Shown here: one piece after another, positions 9,454-19,138 of the stretch
How positions within the stretch are numbered: position 1 is the stretch's first letter
Layout: every line of letters starts with the position of its first letter
NCBI GenBank assembly: GCA_902461565.1
Contig: CABPYL010000030.1
Location: 1 to 38,906, forward strand
DNA from: an uncultured Porphyromonadaceae bacterium
GTDB lineage: Bacteria > Bacteroidota > Bacteroidia > Bacteroidales > Muribaculaceae
Reading direction: 5' to 3'
DNA: 38,906 bases
Notes under the pieces: model-generated
Database searches by the model: none
Told to the model about the DNA's origin: nothing
The model's input: only the letters and a program-made list of their open reading frames with translations
Position numbers and translations under genes: made by a program

Positions 9454-12138
9454 ATGAACGAATTACCGCAGAAATACAATCCCGCCGAAGTAGAGGACAA
9501 ATGGTACGCCTACTGGCTTGAGAACAAACTGTTTGAATCGCATCCTGATGCCCGCGAAGCCTATACGGTTGTGATTCCTCCGCCAAATGTTACCGGCGTC
9601 CTCCACATGGGACACATGCTCAACAATACAATCCAGGATATCCTTGTGCGCCGTGCCCGTATGCAAGGCAAGAACGCTCTTTGGGTACCCGGCACCGACC
9701 ATGCTTCAATCTCTACCGAAACAAAGGTTATTGCCAAACTGGCAAAGGAAGGCATAAAGAAAACCGACCTTACGCGCGAGCAGTTCCTCGAGCATGCCTG
9801 GGACTGGACTCGTGAGCATGGCGGCATAATATTGCAGCAGCTGCGTAAACTCGGCGCTTCCTGCGACTGGTCGCGCACGGCATTTACAATGGACCCGTTG
9901 CGCAGTGAAAGCGTACTTAAAGTGTTCGTAGATCTTTACGACAAGGGCCTTATCTACCGGGATCTGCGTATGGTGAACTGGGACCCCCAGAACCGCACCG
10001 CCATCAGCGACGATGAGGTGTTCTTTGAGGAAGAACAGTCGAAACTGTATTATCTGCGGTATTATGTTGCCGACGAGTCTCCGGTAGTTACCGAGGAGGG
10101 CAACGTGGTACACAAGGATGAGAACGGACGCTACTATGCGGTTGTGGCTACGACGCGTCCCGAGACCATCATGGGCGATACCGCCATGTGTATCAACCCC
10201 AAGGATATAAAGAATACATGGCTCAAGGGCCACAAGGTATGCGTTCCGCTCGTAAACCGTATTGTTCCGGTTATCGAGGACCGCTATGTGGACATCGAAT
10301 TCGGAACCGGTTGCCTCAAGGTTACCCCGGCCCACGACAAGAACGACTATATGCTCGGCCAGACGCATAAACTGGAGATTATCGACATTTTCAATGAAGA
10401 CGGTACGGTTGCCGAGGTAGCTGGAATGTATGTGGGCATGGACCGTTTTGATGTGCGCAAGCAGATTGCCAAAGATTTGCAGGAAGCCGCGCTTATGGAG
10501 AAGGTAGAGGACTACGTGAACAACGTCGGTCTGTCCGAACGCACCAAGGTCCCCATCGAGCCACGCCTGTCGTTGCAATGGTTTGTGCGCATGGAACACT
10601 TTGCAAAGCAGAGCCTCGCTCCCGTTATGGACGATATAATCCGCTTTGTGCCTGAAAAATACAAAACCACATATCGTTTGTGGCTCGAGAATATCAAGGA
10701 CTGGTGTATCAGCCGTCAGCTGTGGTGGGGACACCGTATTCCCGTATATTTCTACAACAAGGAAGACGAGCCCGAGAAGTTTGTTGTGGCAATCAACGCC
10801 GAGCAGGCGCTTGAGAAAGCGCGCAAGGAGAGCGGGAACCCGGATTTGCAGGCTTCCGACCTCCGCCAGGACCCCGATGCACTCGACACCTGGTTCTCTT
10901 CCTGGCTGTGGCCTGTCACTAACTTCGACGGCATCAACAACCCCGGCAACGAAGAAATAAATTACTACTATCCGACAGCTACACTCGTAACAGGCCCCGA
11001 TATCATTTTCTTCTGGGTTGCCCGTATGATTATGGCCGGTTACGAATACGTTGGCAAGCAGCCGTTCAACAACGTTTATTTCACCGGTATCGTGCGCGAC
11101 GCTATCGGCCGCAAGATGAGCAAGAGCCTCGGCAACTCTCCAGATCCTCTTGAACTTATCGCCAACTACGGTGCCGACGGTGTTCGTATGGGCCTTATGC
11201 TGGCGGCTCCTGCCGGCAACGACATCATGTACGACGACAAACTTGTGGAGCAGGGACGAAACTTCTGCAACAAAATCTGGAACGCTTTCCGCCTTTACCG
11301 CGGCTGGACAGTAGACAGCAATCTGCAGCAGCCCGAAATAAACGCCTACGCTTTCCGTTGGTTCCGCAGCCGTCTCAACGCCACTCTTGCCGAGGTCGAG
11401 GATCTGTTCGGCAAATTCCGCATCAGCGAGGCGCTTATGGCCGTTTACCGTCTGTTCCGCGACGACTTCTCGTCCTGGTATCTCGAAATGGTCAAGCCGG
11501 CCTACGGCGAACCTATCGACGCCCGTAGCTTCAAGGAAGTGGAGACTTTCTTCGACGATCTGTTGCGCATGCTCCATCCGTTCATGCCGTTCATTACCGA
11601 GGAATTGTGGCAGAATATTGCAAGCCGCGCCGCCGGCGAGTCCATCATGTATGCCAGCATGCCTGCCGGTGGTGAAGTCGACGAGAAAGTACTTGCGCAG
11701 ATGGCTCAGGCCCAGGAAATTGTTAACGGCGTGCGCAGCGTACGCGCCCGTAAGAACATTCCGCAGCGCGAGAAACTCGTCCTTCGCGTTATCGGCACCG
11801 TGGACACTGAAATCTGCCCAGTTGTTTCCAAACTTGCAGGTGTGGAAAGTATAGAACAGAACGCCTCCAAGGACGCTGCTGCAACGGCGTTTATGGTCGG
11901 TTTGGTGGAATTCAATATTCCCCGTAGCTCCAATGTGGATACTGCCGCCGAGATAGAGCGCATAAACAAGGAAATCGAATACCTTACCGGTTTCCGTGCC
12001 TCCGTTGAGAAGAAATTGTCTAACGAGCGCTTCGTGGCTCACGCACCCGAGGCTGTCGTTGCTGGCGAGCGCAAAAAATTGGCCGATGCAGATGCAAAAC
12101 TGGCAACCCTCCGAGCTTCCCTTGAGGCACTGAAATAA
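9454..12138 (+). CDS. valS: Valine--tRNA ligase
   Basis: The product is 894 aa, a normal length for bacterial ValRS. This class I synthetase charges tRNA-Val in the cytoplasm. The HIGH-type motif is HMGH within PPNVTGVLHMGHML (about residues 42-55), and the KMSKS loop begins at K554 and is followed by LGNS. An editing (CP1) domain lies between, with TTRPETIMGDTA and a GTGCLKVTPAHD segment. The anticodon-binding region follows and the protein ends in a Lys/Glu-rich coiled coil (last about 65 residues) typical of ValRS. The gene is divergent from the MATE gene and appears to be monocistronic. Confidence 0.97.
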   Translation: MNELPQKYNPAEVEDKWYAYWLENKLFESHPDAREAYTVVIPPPNVTGVLHMGHMLNNTIQDILVRRARMQGKNALWVPGTDHASISTETKVIAKLAKEGIKKTDLTREQFLEHAWDWTREHGGIILQQLRKLGASCDWSRTAFTMDPLRSESVLKVFVDLYDKGLIYRDLRMVNWDPQNRTAISDDEVFFEEEQSKLYYLRYYVADESPVVTEEGNVVHKDENGRYYAVVATTRPETIMGDTAMCINPKDIKNTWLKGHKVCVPLVNRIVPVIEDRYVDIEFGTGCLKVTPAHDKNDYMLGQTHKLEIIDIFNEDGTVAEVAGMYVGMDRFDVRKQIAKDLQEAALMEKVEDYVNNVGLSERTKVPIEPRLSLQWFVRMEHFAKQSLAPVMDDIIRFVPEKYKTTYRLWLENIKDWCISRQLWWGHRIPVYFYNKEDEPEKFVVAINAEQALEKARKESGNPDLQASDLRQDPDALDTWFSSWLWPVTNFDGINNPGNEEINYYYPTATLVTGPDIIFFWVARMIMAGYEYVGKQPFNNVYFTGIVRDAIGRKMSKSLGNSPDPLELIANYGADGVRMGLMLAAPAGNDIMYDDKLVEQGRNFCNKIWNAFRLYRGWTVDSNLQQPEINAYAFRWFRSRLNATLAEVEDLFGKFRISEALMAVYRLFRDDFSSWYLEMVKPAYGEPIDARSFKEVETFFDDLLRMLHPFMPFITEELWQNIASRAAGESIMYASMPAGGEVDEKVLAQMAQAQEIVNGVRSVRARKNIPQREKLVLRVIGTVDTEICPVVSKLAGVESIEQNASKDAAATAFMVGLVEFNIPRSSNVDTAAEIERINKEIEYLTGFRASVEKKLSNERFVAHAPEAVVAGERKKLADADAKLATLRASLEALK

Positions 12139-12161
12139 GTCCTTATCGATACGTCATAAAA

Positions 12162-12193
12162 GAAGGTCCCGTCAGCTCTCTGTCGGGACCTTC
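12162..12193 (+). terminator. Hairpin after valS, probable weak terminator
   Basis: A 10-bp perfect stem GAAGGTCCCG (12162-12171) pairs with 12184-12193. On the plus strand it lacks a good T run; a short T run exists only on the minus strand. The remainder of the 274-base gap between valS and the next gene (12194-12412) shows no convincing gene; only a degenerate -7-like TATCTTCG is seen at 12387-12394. Confidence 0.6.
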
Positions 12194-12412
12194 CCACGTT
12201 TCAACTATTTATTTATGAGAACCGATATATCCAGTATCACTACTCGATATACAGGAAGAGGGATGTTATGCCAAATCCTTCTTTGTGTACGGGTATAACG
12301 TCCTCCGGAAGCGAATTCCCTCGGGATAATAGTAAATAAAAGCAAAATTTTGTGGTTAAAATGCAAACCATTTGGAAATATATCATTATCTTCGCAGGAT
12401 AAAGACAATATC

Positions 12413-13879
12413 ATGAAGATAAGAAATTATTTCGCAATAGCACTCCTGTTGGGCTGCATGGCAGCAAATGCCGGAAATCCCAAACGTGAATTCCGAGGAG
12501 CATGGCTCCATACTGTGTTTCAGGATCAGTATCATCGTCAGTCTACCGACGAGAATATAAAATATCTCCGTAATCAGCTCGACCAGCTTAAAGCCTCCGG
12601 TGTCAATGCCGTGTTGTTCCAGGTACGTCCGCAAGCCGATGCGTTTTATAGGAGCGACCTTGAGCCGTGGAGCCGTTTTCTGACCGATAACGGCAATGCT
12701 CCGCAACCATTTTGGGATCCCCTCGGATTCATGGTTCAGGAATGCCATTCCCGTGGCATGGAACTGCATGCGTGGCTCAATCCCTATCGTGTTACAACAT
12801 CGGCAAAGCAGACCCTTCCGAAAGGTCATATATATCATCAGCATCCCGAGCGCTTTATCCGCTACGACGGAAAACTCTATTTCGACCCCGGTATGCCCGA
12901 GAACCGCGAATTTATCGGGAAGGTAGTGGAGGATATAGTAACGCGGTACGATGTGGACGGTATCCATTTCGATGATTATTTCTATCCTTATCCTGTCGAA
13001 GGCAAGAAATTTGGCGATGATGCCTCTTTTGCCAAGTACGGTAAAGGAATGGACCGCGGAGACTGGAGACGCAAGAATGTAGACCTCCTGATAGAGGACC
13101 TGCATAAGCGTATTTATGCCATAAAGCCCTGGGTACGTTTCGGCATCAGTCCTTTCGGCATCTGGCGCAACAAGAAGAGCGATCCCCGTGGCAGCGATAC
13201 AAACGGTCTTCAGAACTATGATGCCCTCTATGCCGACGTATTGCTGTGGGAGGAAAAAGGGTGGATAGATTATCTCCTTCCGCAACTATACTGGAACCTC
13301 GCACACAAAGCCGCATCGTACATGGTACTGGTGGACTGGTGGAACAATAATGCCGGCAAGAACAGACACCTGTATATCGGTCAGGACGTCGGGCGAACCA
13401 TGAAAATGGCCGACATCGCTCCTTCTGCCGAGAAAACACAGTTGCGCCACAAGGTTGAACTGGCTCGCAAAGGTGATAACATAAAGGGCAACTGCTGGTG
13501 GCCTGGATATTCCGTAACGTCCAATACCGGCGGCGTGGCCGATTCGCTGCGCACCAAATTTCAGAGCACTCCTGCAATAGTGCCCGCATACACTTGGATA
13601 AGCGATGCCGCTCCCGCGGCAGTGTCGGGCGTAAGCCTGAAAGACGGCGTTATCAGTTGGAAGGCCCCAAAGGCTAAAAATGCTGTTACCGACGTCGTTC
13701 GCTATGCCGTTTACCGTTTCGATGATGCTGATAATATCGATACAGATAATTCAGAAGCACTTTTAGAGGTCGTTGGCAAACCTTCGTTCAGGACAACTGA
13801 CCCAGGCGTGTATGTGATAACCGCGCTCGACCGTGTAAACAACGAATCAGAGCCATCTAATCCCATATTGGTTAGATAG
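12413..13879 (+). CDS. Secreted GHL10-family (DUF187/YngK-like) glycoside hydrolase-like protein
   Basis: The product is 488 aa from ATG 12413. An upstream in-frame TTG at 12350 would bury the signal peptide. The N-terminus MKIRNYFAIALLLGCMAANA is an export signal that could be processed at Cys15 (LLGC) or after ANA. The core begins at REFRGAWLHTV and contains QVRPQADAFY, ELHAWLNPYR and GIHFDDYFYPYP, hallmarks of the GHL10 TIM-barrel family (PF02638). Family members are predicted to cleave glycans, but the substrate is not settled. The C-terminal 90 or so residues look like a fibronectin-III-type beta-sandwich. The stop is 2 bases before the GT2 start, so the genes are in one operon. Confidence 0.88.
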   Translation: MKIRNYFAIALLLGCMAANAGNPKREFRGAWLHTVFQDQYHRQSTDENIKYLRNQLDQLKASGVNAVLFQVRPQADAFYRSDLEPWSRFLTDNGNAPQPFWDPLGFMVQECHSRGMELHAWLNPYRVTTSAKQTLPKGHIYHQHPERFIRYDGKLYFDPGMPENREFIGKVVEDIVTRYDVDGIHFDDYFYPYPVEGKKFGDDASFAKYGKGMDRGDWRRKNVDLLIEDLHKRIYAIKPWVRFGISPFGIWRNKKSDPRGSDTNGLQNYDALYADVLLWEEKGWIDYLLPQLYWNLAHKAASYMVLVDWWNNNAGKNRHLYIGQDVGRTMKMADIAPSAEKTQLRHKVELARKGDNIKGNCWWPGYSVTSNTGGVADSLRTKFQSTPAIVPAYTWISDAAPAAVSGVSLKDGVISWKAPKAKNAVTDVVRYAVYRFDDADNIDTDNSEALLEVVGKPSFRTTDPGVYVITALDRVNNESEPSNPILVR

Positions 13880-13881
13880 AT

Positions 13882-14808
13882 ATGCCGAAAGTATCAGTGA
13901 TTGTGCCGGTCCACAACTCCGAACGCTATCTCGACGCATGTGTCCTTTCCGTAGCGGCGCAGACAGGCTGCGCCGTGGAACTTGTCCTTGTGGACGATAA
14001 TTCTACGGATAATAGTTTCACGCGGATGGAAAGTTATGTATCCAGGTATCCGGAAATTGATATAAAGTGCCTCCGGAACACCGGTACAGGCGTGAGCGAC
14101 GCGCGGAATACTGGTATCGGCGTTGCCACGGGCGATTATATCGCTTTTCTGGATTCCGATGACGAACTTGCGCATGGCGGATTGCAGGAACTCCTTGGGC
14201 TTTTCGTCCGTTTCCCCAAGGCTGATATAGCAGTAGGACAGTTTAAGGACAACATTAACCTCAGGCGTCCTGTCTGTATCGCGTCGTCCACGGCAATCAA
14301 AGCTACACTGTACCAGTATCCCGGTTTTCATGAATCGGCATGCGCCAAGCTGTATCGCCGCAGTCTTTTCGACGGCACCGTACGTTTTGAGCACGGCAGA
14401 AGATACGAAGACCTTGAATTTTGTCCCGATATCTATGCCAAGGCATCGGAAATCGCTTTTACCGGAAAGATAGTCTACCGTTACATAGATAATCCTGACA
14501 GTTTCATCAACACATGGAGTGATGTGCGCACCGACGCCCTTTGGGCAGTGGACAATATCGCAGCCAAACATGGCGACAGATATCCCGGCGCGGTGCGGAA
14601 TCGTCGTTTCAGCGCATATTATAATATTTTTAACCTCGCAGTTGCCAACAACCGTCCCGAAATTGCCATGCGATGCTGGAAAGAGTTACGTAAGATGCGT
14701 GCCGCCATTCTTGGCGACCGTCATTGCCGCAGCAAAAACCGTATTGGCGCGGCTGTTGCGATGCTGGGGTTACATTCAACACGTTTAATATCAAAAATCC
14801 ATAATTAA
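13882..14808 (+). CDS. Glycosyltransferase family 2 protein
   Basis: The product is 308 aa. The GT-A fold is shown by the N-terminal KVSVIVPVHNSERYLDACVLS, then LVLVDDNSTDNS and DARNTGIGVATGDYIAFLDSDDE, which carries the DxD metal and nucleotide-sugar site (about residues 90-93). No transmembrane helix is apparent, so it is probably a cytoplasmic, membrane-associated enzyme transferring a sugar to a glycan or lipid-linked acceptor. It sits between a secreted GHL10 protein and a secreted phosphodiester glycosidase, with 2 and 4 base gaps. This suggests co-translation and a shared cell-envelope glycan role. Donor and acceptor are unknown. Confidence 0.92.
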   Translation: MPKVSVIVPVHNSERYLDACVLSVAAQTGCAVELVLVDDNSTDNSFTRMESYVSRYPEIDIKCLRNTGTGVSDARNTGIGVATGDYIAFLDSDDELAHGGLQELLGLFVRFPKADIAVGQFKDNINLRRPVCIASSTAIKATLYQYPGFHESACAKLYRRSLFDGTVRFEHGRRYEDLEFCPDIYAKASEIAFTGKIVYRYIDNPDSFINTWSDVRTDALWAVDNIAAKHGDRYPGAVRNRRFSAYYNIFNLAVANNRPEIAMRCWKELRKMRAAILGDRHCRSKNRIGAAVAMLGLHSTRLISKIHN

Positions 14809-14812
14809 TTCT

Positions 14813-17155
14813 ATGAAAAGCTTAGTACTTACCGCACTGGCCGTTGCTGCATTGCCGGCTGTGGCGTTTGCCGAAAAACCGACAATCACTCTCGGTGGTG
14901 AAACCATGACAATCGACACTACCTTTCATGCAAAGGTCGGTCCGGGAACAACACAGACTGCATTGCATCTTTCCGGTGCCCACGCATTGAATATTTTCTA
15001 TCTTACCATCGACAAGAGTACTCCCGGCGTAAGCATCCGTGTTGTCAACGGTTCCAAACTTGCCGGTAACATGCGTGTATCTCAGATGGCCGCACAGAAC
15101 AGCAACGAGACTATGAATTATTTCTCAGGTGTTAACGGCGACTTCTATTTTACCAGTGGCAGGGCTACCGACGGCAGCAGTATTGTGGGTACTCCTACCA
15201 ACGCCACGATCGTAGACGGCGAGATATACCGTACATCGGACGGCAGCTATCAGTTTACCGTCGACGAGGATGCGGTAGCCCGTATCGGTCGCCTCAGCTT
15301 TAAGGAAGGCACCGCAAGCTGCAACGGAACATCTGCCCCTTTCAAAGTCGTGAACAATACTTCGGCCAACAATGCCGTTAGCCTGTATACCTCGCGCTTC
15401 TGGGGGTCCACCAATCAGCAGGATTATGCTGCTAACAGCGCTGAGGTAACTGCCGTGCTTGCCGATGGCGAGACTTTCCGTGCCGGCCACGACTATAAGC
15501 TGCGGGTAACCGGTGAGCCTACTTTCACCGGCGATGCAACCATTCCTGACGGTGGCTTCGTTCTCAACGGCCGTGGCTCCGCCAAAGCCTTTGTAGAAGG
15601 GTTGCATACTGGTGATATTGTGGAGATGCACGCTCCCGTGCTTAGCGACGGCACACAGATTTATCCCCTGCAGTGTGTAAGCGGAAATCCCAAGAATGTC
15701 GGAGGCGGCGTGAATCTTAACAGCGAGGCCGAGCGCGGCGATGCCAAAGACCGTCATCCCCGCACTGGCATCGGTGTCAGCGCCGATGGCAATAAAATTG
15801 TCATGATGGTTATCGACGGTCGTGGTGTTTCGGCCGGGGTTACAACCGGTATGCTTGGCGATATGCTTATCTATGCCGGCGCTGCCGAAGGCGTCAACCT
15901 CGACGGCGGAGGTTCTTCGACTCTCTACGCAGGTGCTCTGGGAGTACGCAACCGCTGCTCCGACGGTTCTGAACGCTCCGTTTCCAATGGCGTCTTTGCC
16001 GTTAAGGAAGGCGATGTAAACAGCAAGGAGGTTGCCGAGATTGCATTCGCCGACTGGCGTTTCGACTGTCCTCCGATGGGCATCTATACCCCGCGTATCT
16101 TTGCTTTCAATGCCGCAGGTGTTATGATTGACACCGATTTTAAGAATTACACCCTCAGTTGCGGTCCCGAAATTGGTACCGTTTCCGAAGATGGCAAGTC
16201 GCTGTATTCGGCAGAGAGTGGCAAGGGTGTGCTTACAGTCAGCTATGGCAACGCAAAGGCTCAGCTTCCCGTATATATTACCGAGAGCGCTATTGAGCCT
16301 GTCGACGCCACTGTTATTCTCGACGGAGCGCAGCCTTACAATATCCGTCTGCAGGCCAAGGTAGGCGACAACTATGTTCGTGTACGCTCCGCAAGTTTCG
16401 ACTGGGAGAGCAGTGATACCGAGATTGTTACCGTGGATGCCGAAGGCAACGCAATGGGTATCGCAGACGGTACTGCCACGCTGATCGGCAAATACAAAGA
16501 CCAGACCGTTACCATAAATGCCGTTGTTCAGTTGGTTCCCGGCGACGCCGCACCTGTTGCACAGAGTATCGAGAACTGGAAAATTACCAAAAGCTCCGTT
16601 TCTACCGTTTCCGCATCGCCCCTCGGAACAGGTATGCGGGTGGATTACACAATGGGTTCCAGCGTGCGCAATTCTAAGATAACATTATCGTACAAGAACG
16701 ATATTTTCTCGCGTCCCGTGGGTCTGCGTATCAACGCCTCTGCCTATGCTGCCGCTCCCAAATCCATCACGATAAATTTCCGTGCGGCCAATAGTAAAAG
16801 TCCGGTAAGCGTAAGCTGTCCCGAAATAGGAGCGGAAGCAACCGACTGGACCATTGACTTCGGCGATTATCTTGACCTTGCTGACGACGGTATTTATCCC
16901 ATATATCTCAGCCAGATAGCCTTTGAACCCTCCGAGGGCGCAAAGACTACGGGATTCGTTGACTTTACCAATATCGACGCTATCTATAAGAAGGGTGGTG
17001 CAGGCATCGAAGAAATATCCATAGGCGAGGCATCTGTTACTGGCAACGTGGAATGGTATAATTTGCAGGGTATACGCGTGACTCCCGCAGACCTTGAACC
17101 GGGTCTTTATATCCGCCGCAATGGCGCGCATAGCAGCAAAGTGGTGCTTCGTTAA
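14813..17155 (+). CDS. Secreted phosphodiester glycosidase (NAGPA domain) with Ig-like domain
   Basis: The product is 780 aa. A signal peptide (MKSLVLTALAVAALPAVAFA) precedes a NAGPA-type domain (PF09992) to about residue 400. This contains GVNGDFYF, RTGIGV (R317 onward), VNLDGGGSSTLY (D364) and SNGVFAV. The family is related to the mammalian uncovering enzyme, which removes GlcNAc from phosphodiester-linked sugars; bacterial substrates are mostly unknown. Residues near 500-585 resemble a BIG2-like domain (WESSDTEIVTVDAEGNAMGI). The last 50 or so residues include VEWYNLQGIRV and end in KVVLR, a C-terminal pattern common in secreted Bacteroidales proteins and possibly a sorting or surface-attachment domain. 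It is the third gene of the operon. Confidence 0.88.
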   Translation: MKSLVLTALAVAALPAVAFAEKPTITLGGETMTIDTTFHAKVGPGTTQTALHLSGAHALNIFYLTIDKSTPGVSIRVVNGSKLAGNMRVSQMAAQNSNETMNYFSGVNGDFYFTSGRATDGSSIVGTPTNATIVDGEIYRTSDGSYQFTVDEDAVARIGRLSFKEGTASCNGTSAPFKVVNNTSANNAVSLYTSRFWGSTNQQDYAANSAEVTAVLADGETFRAGHDYKLRVTGEPTFTGDATIPDGGFVLNGRGSAKAFVEGLHTGDIVEMHAPVLSDGTQIYPLQCVSGNPKNVGGGVNLNSEAERGDAKDRHPRTGIGVSADGNKIVMMVIDGRGVSAGVTTGMLGDMLIYAGAAEGVNLDGGGSSTLYAGALGVRNRCSDGSERSVSNGVFAVKEGDVNSKEVAEIAFADWRFDCPPMGIYTPRIFAFNAAGVMIDTDFKNYTLSCGPEIGTVSEDGKSLYSAESGKGVLTVSYGNAKAQLPVYITESAIEPVDATVILDGAQPYNIRLQAKVGDNYVRVRSASFDWESSDTEIVTVDAEGNAMGIADGTATLIGKYKDQTVTINAVVQLVPGDAAPVAQSIENWKITKSSVSTVSASPLGTGMRVDYTMGSSVRNSKITLSYKNDIFSRPVGLRINASAYAAAPKSITINFRAANSKSPVSVSCPEIGAEATDWTIDFGDYLDLADDGIYPIYLSQIAFEPSEGAKTTGFVDFTNIDAIYKKGGAGIEEISIGEASVTGNVEWYNLQGIRVTPADLEPGLYIRRNGAHSSKVVLR

Positions 17156-17186
17156 ACCCTTACGAAAGTAACTTGTTTATTATAAT

Positions 17187-17657
17187 ATGAAATATCTGAA
17201 ATTATTTATTGTGGCGTTCGCTGCTATTGCGTTGGGCGCGTGCTCGGGTAAGCAGGACAAGGCGTCCGAAGCTACGGGCGAGGAAACTACAGCCGGACAG
17301 GTGGTCCCGGTGGCTGCCTCTTCCGGCGAAGTTGTTGAACTGACAGATGCGGCCAGCCTTGCTCCCGGAACGAAAGTAGATAGGCTTACCGTTGTCGATT
17401 TCAATGCCGTGTGGTGCGGTCCGTGCCGCATGCTCGCTCCGGTAGTGGAGGAAATGGCAAAGAAATATGCTGGGAAGGTCGATTTTATTTCGGTAGACGT
17501 GGACAAGTTCGGAGAGTTGATGGAAACTTATCATTTAGGTAATTCCATTCCCGTTGTACTGTTCCTGAAACCGGACGGAACTTCCACATATTACGTCGGC
17601 ACCGATCAGCTTCTGCCTGCGGAAAAGCTGGATAAGCTAATACAAAGCAACCTTTAA
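17187..17657 (+). CDS. Thioredoxin-like lipoprotein
   Basis: The product is 156 aa. The signal peptide ends in a lipobox LGAC (Cys19), followed by an Ala/Glu/Thr-rich linker. A thioredoxin fold from about residue 50 carries the active site W76-CGPC-80 and the cis-Pro segment SIPVV. It is probably a membrane-anchored periplasmic thiol reductase or oxidase. The WCGPC motif is that of reducing thioredoxins, but the partner is unknown. It lies 31 bases after the glycosidase gene and just before a terminator, so it is probably the last gene of the envelope operon, although an internal promoter is possible. Confidence 0.92.
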   Translation: MKYLKLFIVAFAAIALGACSGKQDKASEATGEETTAGQVVPVAASSGEVVELTDAASLAPGTKVDRLTVVDFNAVWCGPCRMLAPVVEEMAKKYAGKVDFISVDVDKFGELMETYHLGNSIPVVLFLKPDGTSTYYVGTDQLLPAEKLDKLIQSNL

Positions 17658-17673
17658 TATCAATAACATTTTG

Positions 17674-17715
17674 TCGGGAGCAGCGGAACAACATCGCCGC
17701 TCCCGATTCTATTTC
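17674..17715 (+). terminator. Rho-independent terminator of the GHL10-GT2-NAGPA-thioredoxin operon
   Basis: Stem TCGGGAGC (17674-17681) pairs with 17699-17706, and an inner GCG/CGC stem extends it. It is followed by a T-rich stretch. Confidence 0.8.
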
Positions 17716-17730
17716 AAATAACTATCCCTC

Positions 17731-19059
17731 ATGACCGTTCAGGAAATACGCTCAAGAATCCAATCGCGACTCAATATAGACCGCCTTCTGCCGATGCAGG
17801 AGGACATGGCTACGATATCTATGCCCGTGCGTTCCCTGCTATGCGCACCCACCGGCAGTGGCAAAACACTTGCTTTCGCCATAGCGTTGCTCCGTGCCCT
17901 CCCTTCAAAGGGTACGTCAGGTGTAAAAGCTCTTGTGATAGCGCCCACACGCGAACTGGTGCTTCAGATTTTCGATACAGTACGTGTGCTTGCTGCTCCT
18001 GAATACAAAACCGTAGCTGTATACGGTGGTCATTCTTTTGCTGCCGAAGCCAAGAGCCTCGAGGCCGCTCCTGATATTGTCGTGGGTACTCCCGGTCGTA
18101 TTCTCGACCACATCCACCGCGGTAGGCTTGAACTCGGAGGCACACCCGTTTTAATTATCGACGAATACGACAAATCATTGGAACTCGGTTTTGACGAGGA
18201 CATGCGCCGTATCTGCGGTCGAATGAAAAAAGTTGCCAGTCTGGTGCTTACCTCGGCTACCGATGGCGAGATTCCCGCTTTTGTCGGGGCTGTGGACAAT
18301 CGCCTGGATTATAGCAGCGCCTCTGCCGAAACTCCCCGGCCGGATGTGGAGGTGTTCCGCGTAGACAGCCCGGATCCCGATAAATTAGAAACTCTCGACT
18401 GCTTGCTGCGAGCCCTTGGAAACGTTAAGGTTATGATTTTTGTGAACCACCGCGATGCAGCCGAGCGTGTTTTCAACTATCTTAACAAACGACACTTCCC
18501 GGTAGTGATGTATCATGGAGGTCTGGAGCAGCAGTACCGCGAGCGTGCGCTCATTCTTTTCGAAAACGGCACACTGCCGGTTATGGTATGTACCGACCTT
18601 GCTGCCCGCGGCCTGGACATAGAGGGCGTGGGTGCGGTCGTGCATTATCATCTTCCGGCGAGCGCCGAGGCATGGACGCATCGCAACGGGCGCACGGCCC
18701 GAATGGGAAAGCAGGGTAGTGCGTACGCTATTATCTCGGCGCATGACAAAGCCGAGCCTTATTTGCAGAATCTATCACAGATGCCGCAGGAGATGGCTGG
18801 ACCGGATTGCCCTGCGCCCTCACAAACTGCGACACTATATCTTAATGCCGGGCGCAAAGAAAAAATCTCGCGCGGCGACATTGCAGGGTTCCTTATTCAG
18901 AAAGGTGGACTCTCTGCCGACGAAGTAGGCAAAATAGATGTTAAGGACCATTGTGCCTATGTGGCGGTCCCGGTTTCCAAAGCCCGTGAGACGGTGGTGG
19001 CGGTGGCGCCGTTCAAAATCAAAAATACTAAGGTGCGCGTAACGCAGATTAAAAAATGA
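17731..19059 (+). CDS. dbpA: DbpA-like ATP-dependent RNA helicase
   Basis: The product is 442 aa. Superfamily 2 DEAD-box motifs are present in order: Walker A APTGSGKT (39-46), PTRELVLQI, TPGRI, motif II DEYD (144-147), SAT (175-177), ARGLDIEG and HRNGRTARMG. Residues about 370-440 match the DbpA C-terminal RNA-binding domain (GRKEKISRGDIAGFL, KIDVKDHCAYVAVP), which in E. coli DbpA binds 23S rRNA hairpin 92 during large-subunit assembly. Motif II reads DEYD rather than DEAD. The protein is slightly shorter than E. coli DbpA (about 457 aa). A role in ribosome assembly is inferred from the C-terminal domain. Confidence 0.88.
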   Translation: MTVQEIRSRIQSRLNIDRLLPMQEDMATISMPVRSLLCAPTGSGKTLAFAIALLRALPSKGTSGVKALVIAPTRELVLQIFDTVRVLAAPEYKTVAVYGGHSFAAEAKSLEAAPDIVVGTPGRILDHIHRGRLELGGTPVLIIDEYDKSLELGFDEDMRRICGRMKKVASLVLTSATDGEIPAFVGAVDNRLDYSSASAETPRPDVEVFRVDSPDPDKLETLDCLLRALGNVKVMIFVNHRDAAERVFNYLNKRHFPVVMYHGGLEQQYRERALILFENGTLPVMVCTDLAARGLDIEGVGAVVHYHLPASAEAWTHRNGRTARMGKQGSAYAIISAHDKAEPYLQNLSQMPQEMAGPDCPAPSQTATLYLNAGRKEKISRGDIAGFLIQKGGLSADEVGKIDVKDHCAYVAVPVSKARETVVAVAPFKIKNTKVRVTQIKK

Positions 19060-19138
19060 AATACAATTGAACAAAAATCGGCGGACATCAGTTCTTTAAG
19101 TTATAATTCATCGCTTAATTAATTCATCGTATATCACC

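Noticed and set aside
9706..12042. Very long open frame antisense to valS (about 778 codons)
   Set aside because: It lies wholly within valS, whose motifs are unambiguous. Its translation shows no recognisable domain and reflects codon bias on the opposite strand.
12205..12414. 69-codon minus-strand frame between valS and the GHL10 gene
   Set aside because: No family resemblance, no promoter-like element on that strand, and it overlaps the upstream region and start of the GHL10 gene.
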